Below, in pieces: positions 28,088 to 36,471 of a stretch of DNA of 64,000 bases (its first letter is position 1; every line of letters starts with the position of its first letter). Origin of the DNA: Phormidesmis priestleyi ULC007 (lineage in GTDB: Bacteria; Cyanobacteriota; Cyanobacteriia; Leptolyngbyales; Leptolyngbyaceae). Below the pieces are notes generated by a model. That model did not search any database. It had not been told where the DNA came from and worked only from the letters and a program-made list of their open reading frames with translations. Both the position numbers and the translations under genes were made by a program. The stretch is taken from positions 314,099 through 378,098 of the forward strand of contig NZ_MPPI01000001.1 in assembly GCF_001895925.1 (NCBI RefSeq), read 5' to 3'.

Positions 28088-31000
28088 ATGCCAAAGCGTG
28101 TCAGCAAATCTAACAGCCCCGACGTGAAGACTCTAAGTGACGACTTAGACTCGATCGCCAAACCCTCAAGCCCGGCATCCCTGAATACGATTCGGGTGCG
28201 AGGTGCCAGACAGCATAATTTAAAAAATATTGACATAGAGTTGCCTCGTGATCGTCTAATTGTCTTCACGGGCGTGTCGGGTTCTGGCAAGTCATCGCTG
28301 GCGTTTGACACCATTTTTGCAGAGGGGCAACGGCGCTATGTAGAATCGCTAAGTGCTTACGCGCGGCAATTTTTGGGACAGGTCGATAAACCTGATGTCG
28401 ATGCGATCGAAGGACTCAGCCCCGCGATTTCGATCGATCAAAAGTCCACCTCTCACAACCCGCGATCGACCGTCGGCACTGTCACCGAAATCTACGACTA
28501 TTTGCGACTGCTTTACGGACGCGCTGGAGAGCCGCACTGTCCTCACTGCGATCGTTCGATTACACCGCAAACCGTCGATCAGATGGTCGATCGCGTCATG
28601 GAATTGCTAGATCGGACTCGATTTCAAGTGTTGGCTCCAGTAGTGCGCGGCAAAAAAGGCACCCATCGCAAAACGATTTCTAGCCTCAGCGCTGAAGGAT
28701 TTGTGCGAATTCGAGTCGATGGAGAAGTGCGAGAGTTAAGCGACTCGATCGAGCTAGACAAAAATCAACTGCACACGATCGAAATTGTGGTCGATCGGCT
28801 CGTCAAAAAAGAAGGCATTGAAGAACGCCTCGTCGATTCGCTCACAACCTGCTTAAAGCACTCCAACGGCATCGCCATCATCGACTTGATGAAAGAGGAA
28901 CCGAGCAACGTCGTCGATATCAAATCACAACAAAGTCTCAAAGCGGCTGAAAAAGGAGGAGCCTATCAAACCGAGGAGCAAAAACCGGATCACCCTACCG
29001 AACTCGTCTTTTCAGAAAACTTCGCCTGTCCTGAACACGGCGCAGTCATGGAGGAGCTATCGCCGCGTCTGTTTTCGTTTAACTCACCTTATGGCGCGTG
29101 TCCCAACTGTCACGGCTTGGGCAGTCACCGCAAGTTCTCGCCCGATCTGGTGATCCCGAATCCGAAATTGCCTGTATATGCCGCGATCGCGCCTTGGTCA
29201 GACAAAGACAACACCTACTATCTGTCGCTGATTTGCAGCGTAGCAGATGCCTTTAAGTTTGACATTCAGACCCCGTGGGAAAAACTCGCCCCTGAGCATC
29301 AGCAGGTCTTGCTGCACGGCTCTAAAGACCCAATTTGGATCGAGGCAGACTCTCGCTATCGAGAAAGCAAAGGCTATAACCGCCGCTATGAAGGGGCTTT
29401 GCCACTATTAGAACGGCAATATCAAGAAAGTTCTTCTGACCTCTATAAGCAAAAGTTAGAACAATATTTGATCGATCAGCCTTGCGACGACTGTCAGGGC
29501 AAACGACTTAAGCCAGAAGCCATTGCCGTGCGGCTCGGACAGTTTCGGATCACTGATTTAACGAGCGTTTCGATTCGTGACTGTCTGCATCGAGTCAACA
29601 GTTTAAAGTTGACCGATCGTCAAGCTCAGATCGGTGATCTCGTGCTGCGAGAAATCAAAGCGCGGCTGCAATTCCTGCTCGATGTGGGATTGGACTATTT
29701 GACGATCGATCGTACTGCCATGACGCTCTCAGGCGGCGAAGCGCAACGCATTCGTCTGGCTACTCAAATCGGCGCAGGGTTAACTGGGGTACTCTACGTT
29801 CTAGACGAACCCAGTATCGGGCTGCACCAGCGTGATAACACTCGTCTGCTCAACACACTCACCAAACTGCGCGATCTGGGCAACACGCTGATCGTGGTCG
29901 AACACGATGAAGAAACGATTCGAGCGGCTGATTATTTGGTGGATATTGGCCCCGGTGCGGGCGTTCACGGTGGACGAATTGTGTCTCAGGGCGACTTAGA
30001 AACGCTGCTTAACACTGAAGAATCGTTGACTGGAGCCTACCTATCTAAACGGAAAAGCATTCATACACCTGCCGATCGCCGAGAAGGAAACGGGCGATCG
30101 CTGAAGATTCGCAGTGCTGCCCGCAATAACTTAAAAGATATTGATGTCGATATTCCGCTAGGTAAGCTGGTTTCTATTACGGGGGTTTCGGGTTCTGGTA
30201 AATCGACGCTGATCAATGAGCTACTCTATCCCGCGATTCAGCATCACTTTGGGCAAAAAATTCCGCAGCCGAGAGAGATGCAGCCCGTCGAAGGGCTAAA
30301 CGGACTCGATAAAGCGATCGTGATTGACCAATCCCCGATCGGGCGCACTCCGCGATCAAATCCTGCGACCTACACGGGCGTTTTTGACGTGATTCGAGAT
30401 ATTTTTACCGGGACGATCGAGGCAAAAGCCAGAGGCTATAAACCGGGACAGTTTTCGTTTAACGTCAAAGGCGGACGCTGTGAAGCTTGCAGTGGTCAGG
30501 GCGTGAACGTGATTGAGATGAACTTCTTGCCCGATGTCTATGTGCAGTGCGAGGTCTGCAAAGGGGCAAGATATAACCGAGACACCTTGCAAGTCAAGTT
30601 TAAAAGCAAGTCGATCGCTGATGTTTTAGCGATGACCGTCGAAGAAGCGGCAGAGTTCTTTAAAAACATTCCGCAAGCGTCGGCTCGGCTGCAAACCTTA
30701 GCCGATGTTGGTTTAGGCTATATGCGACTCGGACAAACTGCCCCAACGCTCTCTGGCGGCGAAGCTCAACGAGTCAAACTGGCAACCGAACTCTCTCGCC
30801 GCGCTACGGGCAAAACCCTCTACCTGATTGACGAGCCGACGACAGGTTTATCGTTCTACGACGTTCACAAACTGCTAGACGTGGTGCAACGGCTAGTAGA
30901 CAAAGGCAACTCTGTGCTTGTGATTGAACACAACATGGATGTGATTCGCTGCTCAGACTGGATTATTGATCTAGGCCCTGAAGGCGGCAATTTGGGCGGC

Positions 31001-31114
31001 GAAATTGTGGCGATCGGCACCCCTGAAGAGGTGGCAAAAAATCCCGCTTCCTACACAGGGCAATATCTCAAACATGTTTTAGAGCAGTATCCTGTGACTC
31101 CAGTTATGGCTTAA
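28088..31114 (+). CDS. uvrA: Excinuclease ABC subunit A
   Basis: UvrA is the damage-recognition ATPase of nucleotide excision repair. 1008 residues with two ABC ATPase modules: Walker A GVSGSGKSSLAF near residue 62 and GVSGSGKSTLINE near 700, signature motifs LSGGEAQRIRLA and LSGGEAQRVKLA, and Walker B LDEPSIGLHQRD and IDEPTTGLSFYD. Zinc sites are seen at CPHCDRS, CPEHG...CPNCHG, and CEACSGQG...CEVCKG. About 35 residues precede the usual family start, with several in-frame starts possible. uvrB and uvrC are not nearby, as is common in cyanobacteria. Confidence 0.97.
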   Translation: MPKRVSKSNSPDVKTLSDDLDSIAKPSSPASLNTIRVRGARQHNLKNIDIELPRDRLIVFTGVSGSGKSSLAFDTIFAEGQRRYVESLSAYARQFLGQVDKPDVDAIEGLSPAISIDQKSTSHNPRSTVGTVTEIYDYLRLLYGRAGEPHCPHCDRSITPQTVDQMVDRVMELLDRTRFQVLAPVVRGKKGTHRKTISSLSAEGFVRIRVDGEVRELSDSIELDKNQLHTIEIVVDRLVKKEGIEERLVDSLTTCLKHSNGIAIIDLMKEEPSNVVDIKSQQSLKAAEKGGAYQTEEQKPDHPTELVFSENFACPEHGAVMEELSPRLFSFNSPYGACPNCHGLGSHRKFSPDLVIPNPKLPVYAAIAPWSDKDNTYYLSLICSVADAFKFDIQTPWEKLAPEHQQVLLHGSKDPIWIEADSRYRESKGYNRRYEGALPLLERQYQESSSDLYKQKLEQYLIDQPCDDCQGKRLKPEAIAVRLGQFRITDLTSVSIRDCLHRVNSLKLTDRQAQIGDLVLREIKARLQFLLDVGLDYLTIDRTAMTLSGGEAQRIRLATQIGAGLTGVLYVLDEPSIGLHQRDNTRLLNTLTKLRDLGNTLIVVEHDEETIRAADYLVDIGPGAGVHGGRIVSQGDLETLLNTEESLTGAYLSKRKSIHTPADRREGNGRSLKIRSAARNNLKDIDVDIPLGKLVSITGVSGSGKSTLINELLYPAIQHHFGQKIPQPREMQPVEGLNGLDKAIVIDQSPIGRTPRSNPATYTGVFDVIRDIFTGTIEAKARGYKPGQFSFNVKGGRCEACSGQGVNVIEMNFLPDVYVQCEVCKGARYNRDTLQVKFKSKSIADVLAMTVEEAAEFFKNIPQASARLQTLADVGLGYMRLGQTAPTLSGGEAQRVKLATELSRRATGKTLYLIDEPTTGLSFYDVHKLLDVVQRLVDKGNSVLVIEHNMDVIRCSDWIIDLGPEGGNLGGEIVAIGTPEEVAKNPASYTGQYLKHVLEQYPVTPVMA

Positions 31115-31175
31115 GACGGGGGAGCTAATTGGGATTAGTCGCTAAACTTCATCTAGTCCCTATTACGCACTTCTC

Positions 31176-32030
31176 ATGGAAGAAACTTGGCAACACGAGT
31201 GCATTCACACCAATGGCATTAACTTGCATTATGTGACCCAGGGTGAAGGGCCACTAATGCTGATGCTGCATGGATTTCCTGAATTTTGGTATTCCTGGCG
31301 CAAGCAGATTCCCGAATTTGCCAAAGATCACAAAGTGGTTGCGATCGACCTCCGCGGCTACAACGACAGCGACAAACCTGCCGACAAAGAAGCCTATGTG
31401 ATGGCTGAGTTTGTAGCAGATGTGAAAGGCGTGATTGAGGAATTGGGATACGATCGCTGCGTTCTAGTCGGGCATGATTGGGGCGGCGCGATCGCTTGGA
31501 ACTTTGCCTACGCCTATCCCAATCTGGTCGAAAAACTGATCATTCTCAACTTGCCCCATCCCGCAAAGTTTGCCGAAGGGCTTCGCACACCTCAGCAGTT
31601 GCTTCGCAGTTCCTATATGTTTTTGTTTCAGCTTCCGATCGTGCCAGAAGTGCTGATTCAACTCGGTGACTACAAGGCTCTAGAATCTGCATTTTTAGGA
31701 ATGGCAGTCAATAAAGCCGCTTTTACTCAACAAGATATTGATGCCTATAAGGATGCGTTTGCCAAGCGCGGCGCATTGACAGCAGCCCTCAACTATTACC
31801 GCAATATCTTCAAGCAAGGGCTGACAAGCCAAGACTGGAGCGTGTTAGACGTTCCGACTCTAATGATTTGGGGCGAAAGTGACACCGCTCTAGGTAAAGA
31901 ATTGACCTACGGCACAGAAGCTTACGTACGAGACTTTCAGATCAAATACATTCCCAACTGTAGCCACTGGGTGCAACAAGAACAGCCACAGCTCGTCAAT
32001 CAATACATCCGCGAGTTTTTGTCAAAATAG
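31176..32030 (+). CDS. Alpha/beta hydrolase, epoxide-hydrolase-like
   Basis: 284 residues. Shows the HGFPEFWYSWRKQIPEF oxyanion-hole motif of the epoxide hydrolase/haloalkane dehalogenase group, an Asp nucleophile in VLVGHDWGGAIAW near residue 100, a late acid in LMIWGESDTALG and a catalytic His in NCSHWVQQEQP. The substrate cannot be read from sequence. It is downstream of uvrA on the same strand with 61 bases between. Confidence 0.88.
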   Translation: MEETWQHECIHTNGINLHYVTQGEGPLMLMLHGFPEFWYSWRKQIPEFAKDHKVVAIDLRGYNDSDKPADKEAYVMAEFVADVKGVIEELGYDRCVLVGHDWGGAIAWNFAYAYPNLVEKLIILNLPHPAKFAEGLRTPQQLLRSSYMFLFQLPIVPEVLIQLGDYKALESAFLGMAVNKAAFTQQDIDAYKDAFAKRGALTAALNYYRNIFKQGLTSQDWSVLDVPTLMIWGESDTALGKELTYGTEAYVRDFQIKYIPNCSHWVQQEQPQLVNQYIREFLSK

Positions 32031-32042
32031 ACTGCGGTAAAA

Positions 32043-32095
32043 GGGCACGGCATCTCGTGCCCCTACCGTACGGACATGGCACTGCCGTGTCCGTA
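32043..32095. repeat. Two adjacent hairpins between convergent genes
   Basis: GGGCACGG-type palindrome at 32043-32062 (arms GGGCACG / CGTGCCC) and a longer near-perfect one at 32069-32095 (arms TACGGACA / TGTCCGTA). GGGGCACG-type hairpins of this kind are dispersed in cyanobacterial intergenic DNA. This pair lies between the hydrolase and the STAS gene, and may end both transcripts although no T-run follows. Confidence 0.6.
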
Positions 32096-32125
32096 TGCAG
32101 ATCTATCACATTCACAAATACTCTG

Positions 32126-32455
32126 TTATGCAGCTAGAGCGATCGCAGGGCTGTCTGTCTCCTCAGATCTGGGGAGAACCTCAAAAACCTCATTCATTCC
32201 GGTCAGTTCCAATAGCATTCTGACCTGCTCACTCACCGAGCAGAGAAAGAGTCGCTTGTTTGCCTCACGGACTCGCTTATAACTCATTACTAAAGCCATC
32301 AATCCGGGGCTGCTCGTGAATTCTACTCGGCTAAAATCGATTAGCACGACATCAGCATCCGCCTGAAGCGCCAACTCGGTTTGGTGATGGAATTGAGCGA
32401 TCGAGCCATCGTCGATCGATGCAGGAAACTTGATAGTTCTCGTTAAAAAATCCAT
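32126..32455 (-). CDS. STAS-domain protein (anti-sigma factor antagonist type)
   Basis: 109 residues forming one STAS domain: DADVVLIDFSRVEFTSSPGLMALVMSYKRVREANKRLFLCSVSEQVRMLLELTGMNEVFEVL. Proteins of this class are switched by phosphorylation on Ser in partner-switching pathways with a kinase and a PP2C phosphatase. The loop here reads F-T-S-S-P-G-L (Ser48, Ser49, Pro50); Pro stands where SpoIIAA has its phosphorylated Ser. No anti-sigma kinase gene is adjacent, so the partners are unknown. Confidence 0.85.
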   Translation of the reverse strand: MDFLTRTIKFPASIDDGSIAQFHHQTELALQADADVVLIDFSRVEFTSSPGLMALVMSYKRVREANKRLFLCSVSEQVRMLLELTGMNEVFEVLPRSEETDSPAIALAA

Positions 32456-33094
32456 ACAGTGCCACCTAATTATTGTGTTAAACTTTACAAAACTAAATAC
32501 CTTGTCCCTTTACTGGTGGCAGGTCTGATGCCGCGAAGTATAGAGAAGATAACTGAGAGCCTTATTAGAAACCTTCGCAGATTTCGGAATGGAAGTCTGA
32601 TAAGTAGCTAACAAAACGTCAACAAAACTTGTTCTTAAACCACGATTAACAACTGATATTCACAATACTAGGTTGCTTTTTATGAATGATTCATCTATCT
32701 AGAGAAAGAAGATTTTTGGTGTATAAAGACACGATTGAAGGTCATAATTCGTGTAGGTAAACGCTTTTCTTCCAGAGTTCAATGCTGCTAACATTCCGGC
32801 TCATCAAGCCCCTCAATCAAGATATGTTCTTGTTGGTCGGGGCGAGATCCACTCGTCGCAACTAACAAATACAAAACACCTTAACAGTTTGTATTTTAAG
32901 TTACCTTTTATTTCTCTACTTTCTACCCTGAATAAACCAACGGCTTTGGTGATTATGAAGTAAGCATATTTAAAACTCAGAATTAGTGATCTTTTCCCTG
33001 TTAGGAATTGGTTTAAGATTACCTCTGTACATAGACAGCAACTCTAAAAAAGGTAACTAACATTCAAGATATAAAGCGTTCTAGGAACTTAACA
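32456..33094. other. Long intergenic region, no gene seen
   Basis: 639 bases between the divergent STAS and hli genes. No coding frame with a credible start was found. An AT-rich hairpin (AAATACAAA 32867-32875 with TTTGTATTT 32888-32896) is the only clear structure. The length would allow a small RNA or long leaders; nothing specific can be named. Confidence 0.5.
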
Positions 33095-33244
33095 ATGGAA
33101 ACGCGCTCTAGTACTGACTTACCCCCCGTCTCTACTGAATACAACGGCAAAGACCGCAATGCGTTTCTGTTTGGCTGGATTCCTCAAACTGAACTCTGGA
33201 ACGGACGGCTTGCCATGATTGGATTTCTGGCTTATTTGGTCTAG
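33095..33244 (+). CDS. High-light-inducible protein (one-helix chlorophyll a/b-binding family)
   Basis: 49 residues read directly from the bases. The single helix carries the chlorophyll-binding motif ELWNGRLAMIGF (E-x2-N-x-R-x-A-M-x-G), preceded by a short soluble part (NAFLFGWIPQT). Hli proteins bind chlorophyll and carotenoid, dissipate energy and protect photosystem assembly under strong light. The protein ends 5 residues after the motif core, a short form. Which Hli paralogue it is cannot be decided. Confidence 0.9.
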   Translation: METRSSTDLPPVSTEYNGKDRNAFLFGWIPQTELWNGRLAMIGFLAYLV

Positions 33245-33390
33245 GATCTTGCTGGTCACAGTGTCGTTCGTGATGACGTGCTGCATCTAGTTAGCTGCTC
33301 ACCTCACTAGGTCGAGAGACTTCACGATCGCACCTCTTCCCAACTAGAGGCGGCTTCAACCATTCACGCCAGCTAAAAAATAAGAGGTGA

Positions 33391-33427
33391 AGGGGCGACT
33401 TATCAAGGTAAGTCGTCTCCTTGTTTT
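33391..33427 (+). terminator. Hairpin terminator after hli gene
   Basis: GCGACTTA (33395-33402) pairs with TAAGTCGT (33409-33416) and is followed by a T-rich stretch. It lies about 150 bases after the hli stop, leaving a long 3' untranslated part, and just before the next small gene. Confidence 0.6.
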
Positions 33428-33493
33428 GGGTAGCTCCATCAAGCTGAGGAAATGTCAGAATGGTGACACTGGCTAGAGCTGAAGAGGTTTATC

Positions 33494-33769
33494 ATGCAAA
33501 GTCTGCTTGCGATCGCTGTGTTTGTGATGTTGACAGGTGGAGTTATTTTTGGTGTCTCCCGCTATCGCCACCCAGCCAAATCAGAGCAACCTACAGAACT
33601 GCAAGACTCCACCGCTACCGCCCCACCTGCGATCGCAGCGATGCTGGTTTCCGATCAGGCAACAGTACATTCAGAACCAGAATTTAAACCATCGGCGATC
33701 GCAGACCCTTGGGAGATCGACTCGACTCCTACGATCGCTGCATTAACTGAAGAAGGAATGCCTGACTGA
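33494..33769 (+). CDS. Small single-helix membrane protein, unknown function
   Basis: 91 residues. An N-terminal membrane helix (SLLAIAVFVMLTGGVIFGV) is followed by a short Arg-rich turn and a hydrophilic tail rich in Pro, Thr, Ala and Glu. GAAGAGG lies at a usable distance from the ATG. No family was recognised. The tail is probably cytoplasmic given the basic YRHPAK after the helix, but this is inference. Confidence 0.55.
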   Translation: MQSLLAIAVFVMLTGGVIFGVSRYRHPAKSEQPTELQDSTATAPPAIAAMLVSDQATVHSEPEFKPSAIADPWEIDSTPTIAALTEEGMPD

Positions 33770-33789
33770 AAAATCTCGTGTTACCCGCA

Positions 33790-34257
33790 TTAGTAGTTCT
33801 TCAACGCCCGCTGCATGTCTCGCTGATCGTCACGCTTCTTGATATCTTCTCGCTTGTCGTAGAGCTTTTTGCCTCGCGCCAACCCGATATCGACCTTTAC
33901 CCAGCCCCGCTTCATATACATCTTGAGCGGCACCAGCGTTAAGCCTTGCTGCTCTACTCTGCCAAGCAACTTGCGGATCTCTGCCCGATGCAGTAAAAGC
34001 TTGCGAGTCCGACGGGGATCGTGGTTAAAAAACTGGCTAGCGGTTCGATGCGGAGAAATATGGACGTTGAGCAGCATCACCTCTCCATCTCGAATCAAGG
34101 CAAAGCCATCTCTGAGGTTGACCTTGCCTTCTCGAATCGATTTGACCTCGGTTCCGACTAACTCAATGCCAGCTTCATAGGTTTCCAGAATCTCGTACTG
34201 GAAGCGCGCATGGCGGTTGTCGCTAACAATTTTGAAACTTTCACTCTTTTCACTCAT
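33790..34257 (-). CDS. smpB: SsrA-binding protein
   Basis: SmpB binds tmRNA and brings it to stalled ribosomes in trans-translation. 155 residues: NRHARFQYEILETYEAGIELVGTEVKSIREGKVNLRDGFA, then HISPHRTASQFFNHDPRRTRKLLLH and the C-terminal GLARGKKLYDKREDIKKRDDQRDMQRALK. Full length. No ssrA gene was found next to it. A promoter and a terminator lie immediately upstream, suggesting transcriptional attenuation. Confidence 0.96.
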   Translation of the reverse strand: MSEKSESFKIVSDNRHARFQYEILETYEAGIELVGTEVKSIREGKVNLRDGFALIRDGEVMLLNVHISPHRTASQFFNHDPRRTRKLLLHRAEIRKLLGRVEQQGLTLVPLKMYMKRGWVKVDIGLARGKKLYDKREDIKKRDDQRDMQRALKNY

Positions 34258-34283
34258 TTTTTTATCTTAAACCGTCAAATCAT

Positions 34284-34317
34284 AAAAAAAATGCCCCCGG
34301 AGGTCAGTGGAGGCATT
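34284..34317 (-). terminator. Terminator in the smpB leader (attenuator or small-RNA end)
   Basis: Read on the minus strand: AATGCCTCC, an 11-base loop, GGGGGCATT and then a run of eight T. The 9-bp stem has one U-G pair. It ends 27 bases before the smpB start codon, so transcripts from the promoter upstream should mostly stop here unless the hairpin is prevented. Confidence 0.75.
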
Positions 34318-34348
34318 ACTTAAGGAGTGATGAAGCAGAGATAGTACA

Positions 34349-34376
34349 AGAATACTGCTAAAAGCGAATTTGTCAA
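34349..34376 (-). promoter_or_regulatory. Sigma-70-type promoter upstream of smpB
   Basis: On the minus strand TTGACA (34376-34371), a 16-base spacer and TATTCT (34354-34349). Transcription would begin near 34342, giving an RNA of about 60 nt up to the terminator at 34284 or reading through to smpB. Confidence 0.6.
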
Positions 34377-34409
34377 CTTATTTCTAGCGCGAATGAAGCA
34401 GCCCGATCT

Positions 34410-34443
34410 TAGTCTCTCAAACAATCGTAGTCTCTCAAACAAT
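34410..34443. repeat. 16-bp direct repeat upstream of first ammonium transporter
   Basis: TAGTCTCTCAAACAAT occurs at 34410-34425 and again at 34428-34443, separated by two bases. It lies about 155-185 bases before the transporter start and just behind the smpB promoter. A regulatory role is possible but unproven. Confidence 0.6.
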
Positions 34444-34596
34444 TGGGAAAAGCCAATGATCAGTCTTCAAAATCGTAATCATGTAGACCAAAAACTGTAA
34501 CAAGCAAGACAAATTAGAACCTGGAAGTCCTTCAGTATTTGATTCATTCTGAAAAACTTTCTTATTCGTCCGTCCACTCACCTACAGAACCTTGTC

Positions 34597-36186
34597 ATGA
34601 TGCACCGAGCAACGCTCAAAAAAGTTCAGCCTGCCCTGAAGCAACGTCAATTATTCAGTCGATCTTCTAAATGGTTCTCTCCAAGTTGGTATGCCAAACG
34701 TTTGACACCCAGTTGGCAAGCTTGCATTCCACTCGCACTGACGATCGTGCTGGGGTGGAGCTATGCAGGAATGACTCAAACCCCCCCGACGTTAGAAAGT
34801 GTCTCTCAGGCAACCGCCGAGTTGAAAGTTGGCATCGATACTATGTGGGTGATGATCGCCGCAATGCTAGTGTTCTTCATGAATGCTGGTTTTTGTATGC
34901 TCGAAACGGGGATGTGTCGCCAGAAAAACGCAGTCAATGTGCTGTCAAAAAACCTGGTTGTCTTTGCGCTCTCAACGGTTGCGTTTTGGGCACTCGGCTT
35001 TGGGCTAATGTTTAGCAACAGCAATAACTTTTTGGGGGTCAGTGGCGGATTTTTTCTTTCAGGGGCAGACAATAGTCCGGCGATCGGAGATGCCTATCAG
35101 GGCATTTTCTCGGCCCTCAATTGGACGGGCGTTCCGCTCGGTGCAAAGTTTTTCTTTCAGCTAGTGTTTGCCGGAACAGCAGCCACGATCGTGTCAGGTG
35201 CGGTTGCAGAGCGCATCAAATTCTTTGACTTTTTGATCTTCAGTCTGCTGCTAGTCGGCATCGCTTACCCAATCACCGGGCACTGGATCTGGGGCGGCGG
35301 TTGGCTGGCAGATGCAGGATTTTATGACTTTGCAGGCTCGACGGTCGTTCATGCGGTCGGTGGCTGGGCTGCCCTGATGGGAGCCGCCTTTCTCGGGCCC
35401 AGAATCGGCAAATATAACGCCGATGGCTCTGCGAATGCATTGCCTGCTCACAACATGAGCATTGCGACGCTGGGGGCGCTGATTTTGTGGTTGGGCTGGT
35501 TTGGCTTTAACCCTGGCTCCACAATGGGCGTAGGCAACGGCTCACTGATTGCTCACATTGCGTTGACTACCAACACCGCTGGCGCATTTGGGGCGCTGGC
35601 TGCCACCATCACTGCCTGGGTAGTTTTGGGTAAGCCTGACCTCTCAATGATCATCAATGGATTGTTGGCAGGGTTGGTTGCGATTACGGCTTCCTGTGCC
35701 TTTGTCAGTGTCACCTCAGCGGCGATTATTGGCACGATCGGCGGCATTTTAGTTGTGTTTGCAGTGGGCTTTTTTGACAAAATACACATCGACGATCCGG
35801 TTGGGGCGGTGTCTGTTCACCTGGTTAATGGGGTTTGGGGCACCTTGGCGCTTGGTTTGTTTAGTCAAGCAGGACAGTTTGGGGCAGCACCCGCACCCGC
35901 AGCAGGGCTATTGTTTGGCGGGGGAATTAGTCAGCTTTGGCTACAGGTTTTAGGGACAATTTCTGTGGGCGGGGCTACCGTTCTGCTGTCTAGCATTTTC
36001 TGGCTCGCTCTCAAGTCAACATTAGGAATTCGCGTCAGTGCTGAAGAAGAGTTTGAGGGTTTAGACATTTCAGAACACGGCATGGAAGCTTATGCGGGTT
36101 TTGTGAAGGAAGCTTCAGGACTTTCGTCTAGTGGAACCAGTGGCGTAACTAGCGGTATCTCAAGTGCAACTAACCCATATCCATAA
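34597..36186 (+). CDS. amt: Ammonium transporter (Amt family)
   Basis: 529 residues. After a basic N-terminus and a hydrophobic signal ([16 protein letters not shown]), eleven membrane helices follow. Family landmarks: [23 protein letters not shown] near the start of the core, [26 protein letters not shown] with the pore His, [10 protein letters not shown], and [24 protein letters not shown] with the second pore His. The C-terminal domain ([15 protein letters not shown]), where PII proteins regulate, is present. A second amt gene lies 285 bases downstream after a strong terminator, so the two are independently transcribed. Confidence 0.94.
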   Translation: MMHRATLKKVQPALKQRQLFSRSSKWFSPSWYAKRLTPSWQACIPLALTIVLGWSYAGMTQTPPTLESVSQATAELKVGIDTMWVMIAAMLVFFMNAGFCMLETGMCRQKNAVNVLSKNLVVFALSTVAFWALGFGLMFSNSNNFLGVSGGFFLSGADNSPAIGDAYQGIFSALNWTGVPLGAKFFFQLVFAGTAATIVSGAVAERIKFFDFLIFSLLLVGIAYPITGHWIWGGGWLADAGFYDFAGSTVVHAVGGWAALMGAAFLGPRIGKYNADGSANALPAHNMSIATLGALILWLGWFGFNPGSTMGVGNGSLIAHIALTTNTAGAFGALAATITAWVVLGKPDLSMIINGLLAGLVAITASCAFVSVTSAAIIGTIGGILVVFAVGFFDKIHIDDPVGAVSVHLVNGVWGTLALGLFSQAGQFGAAPAPAAGLLFGGGISQLWLQVLGTISVGGATVLLSSIFWLALKSTLGIRVSAEEEFEGLDISEHGMEAYAGFVKEASGLSSSGTSGVTSGISSATNPYP

Positions 36187-36203
36187 GGTTTCTCTTTCAG
36201 ATT

Positions 36204-36254
36204 AAAAGGAGGGAGGTTGAGGCACGATCGGGCTTTAACCTCCCTCCTTTTTTT
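36204..36254 (+). terminator. Terminator of first amt gene
   Basis: AAAGGAGGGAGGTT pairs with AACCTCCCTCCTTT across a 19-base loop and is followed by T7. It starts about 18 bases after the stop codon. Confidence 0.93.
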
Positions 36255-36471
36255 GGCTGATTCAAAATTTTACTTAAATGGGCAAACCATAAAATTTCTC
36301 AATTAAACTCATGCTTTCGTAGCAACAAAGAATGCAACAGTCAATTAATAAAAATAAAAAGGTATTCCGCTATACAGAACTAAATGGTGTAAAACTGTGG
36401 AATTCAATGATACCAATCAGGTTCGGTTGATAGCCGAATCTGAGTTCTTGGCGTTGAGGGTTGAAAGTTCA

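Noticed and set aside
34345-34356. GTA-CAAGAA-TAC as an NtcA site upstream of amt
   Set aside because: Spacing is 6, not 8, and it overlaps the opposite-strand smpB promoter.
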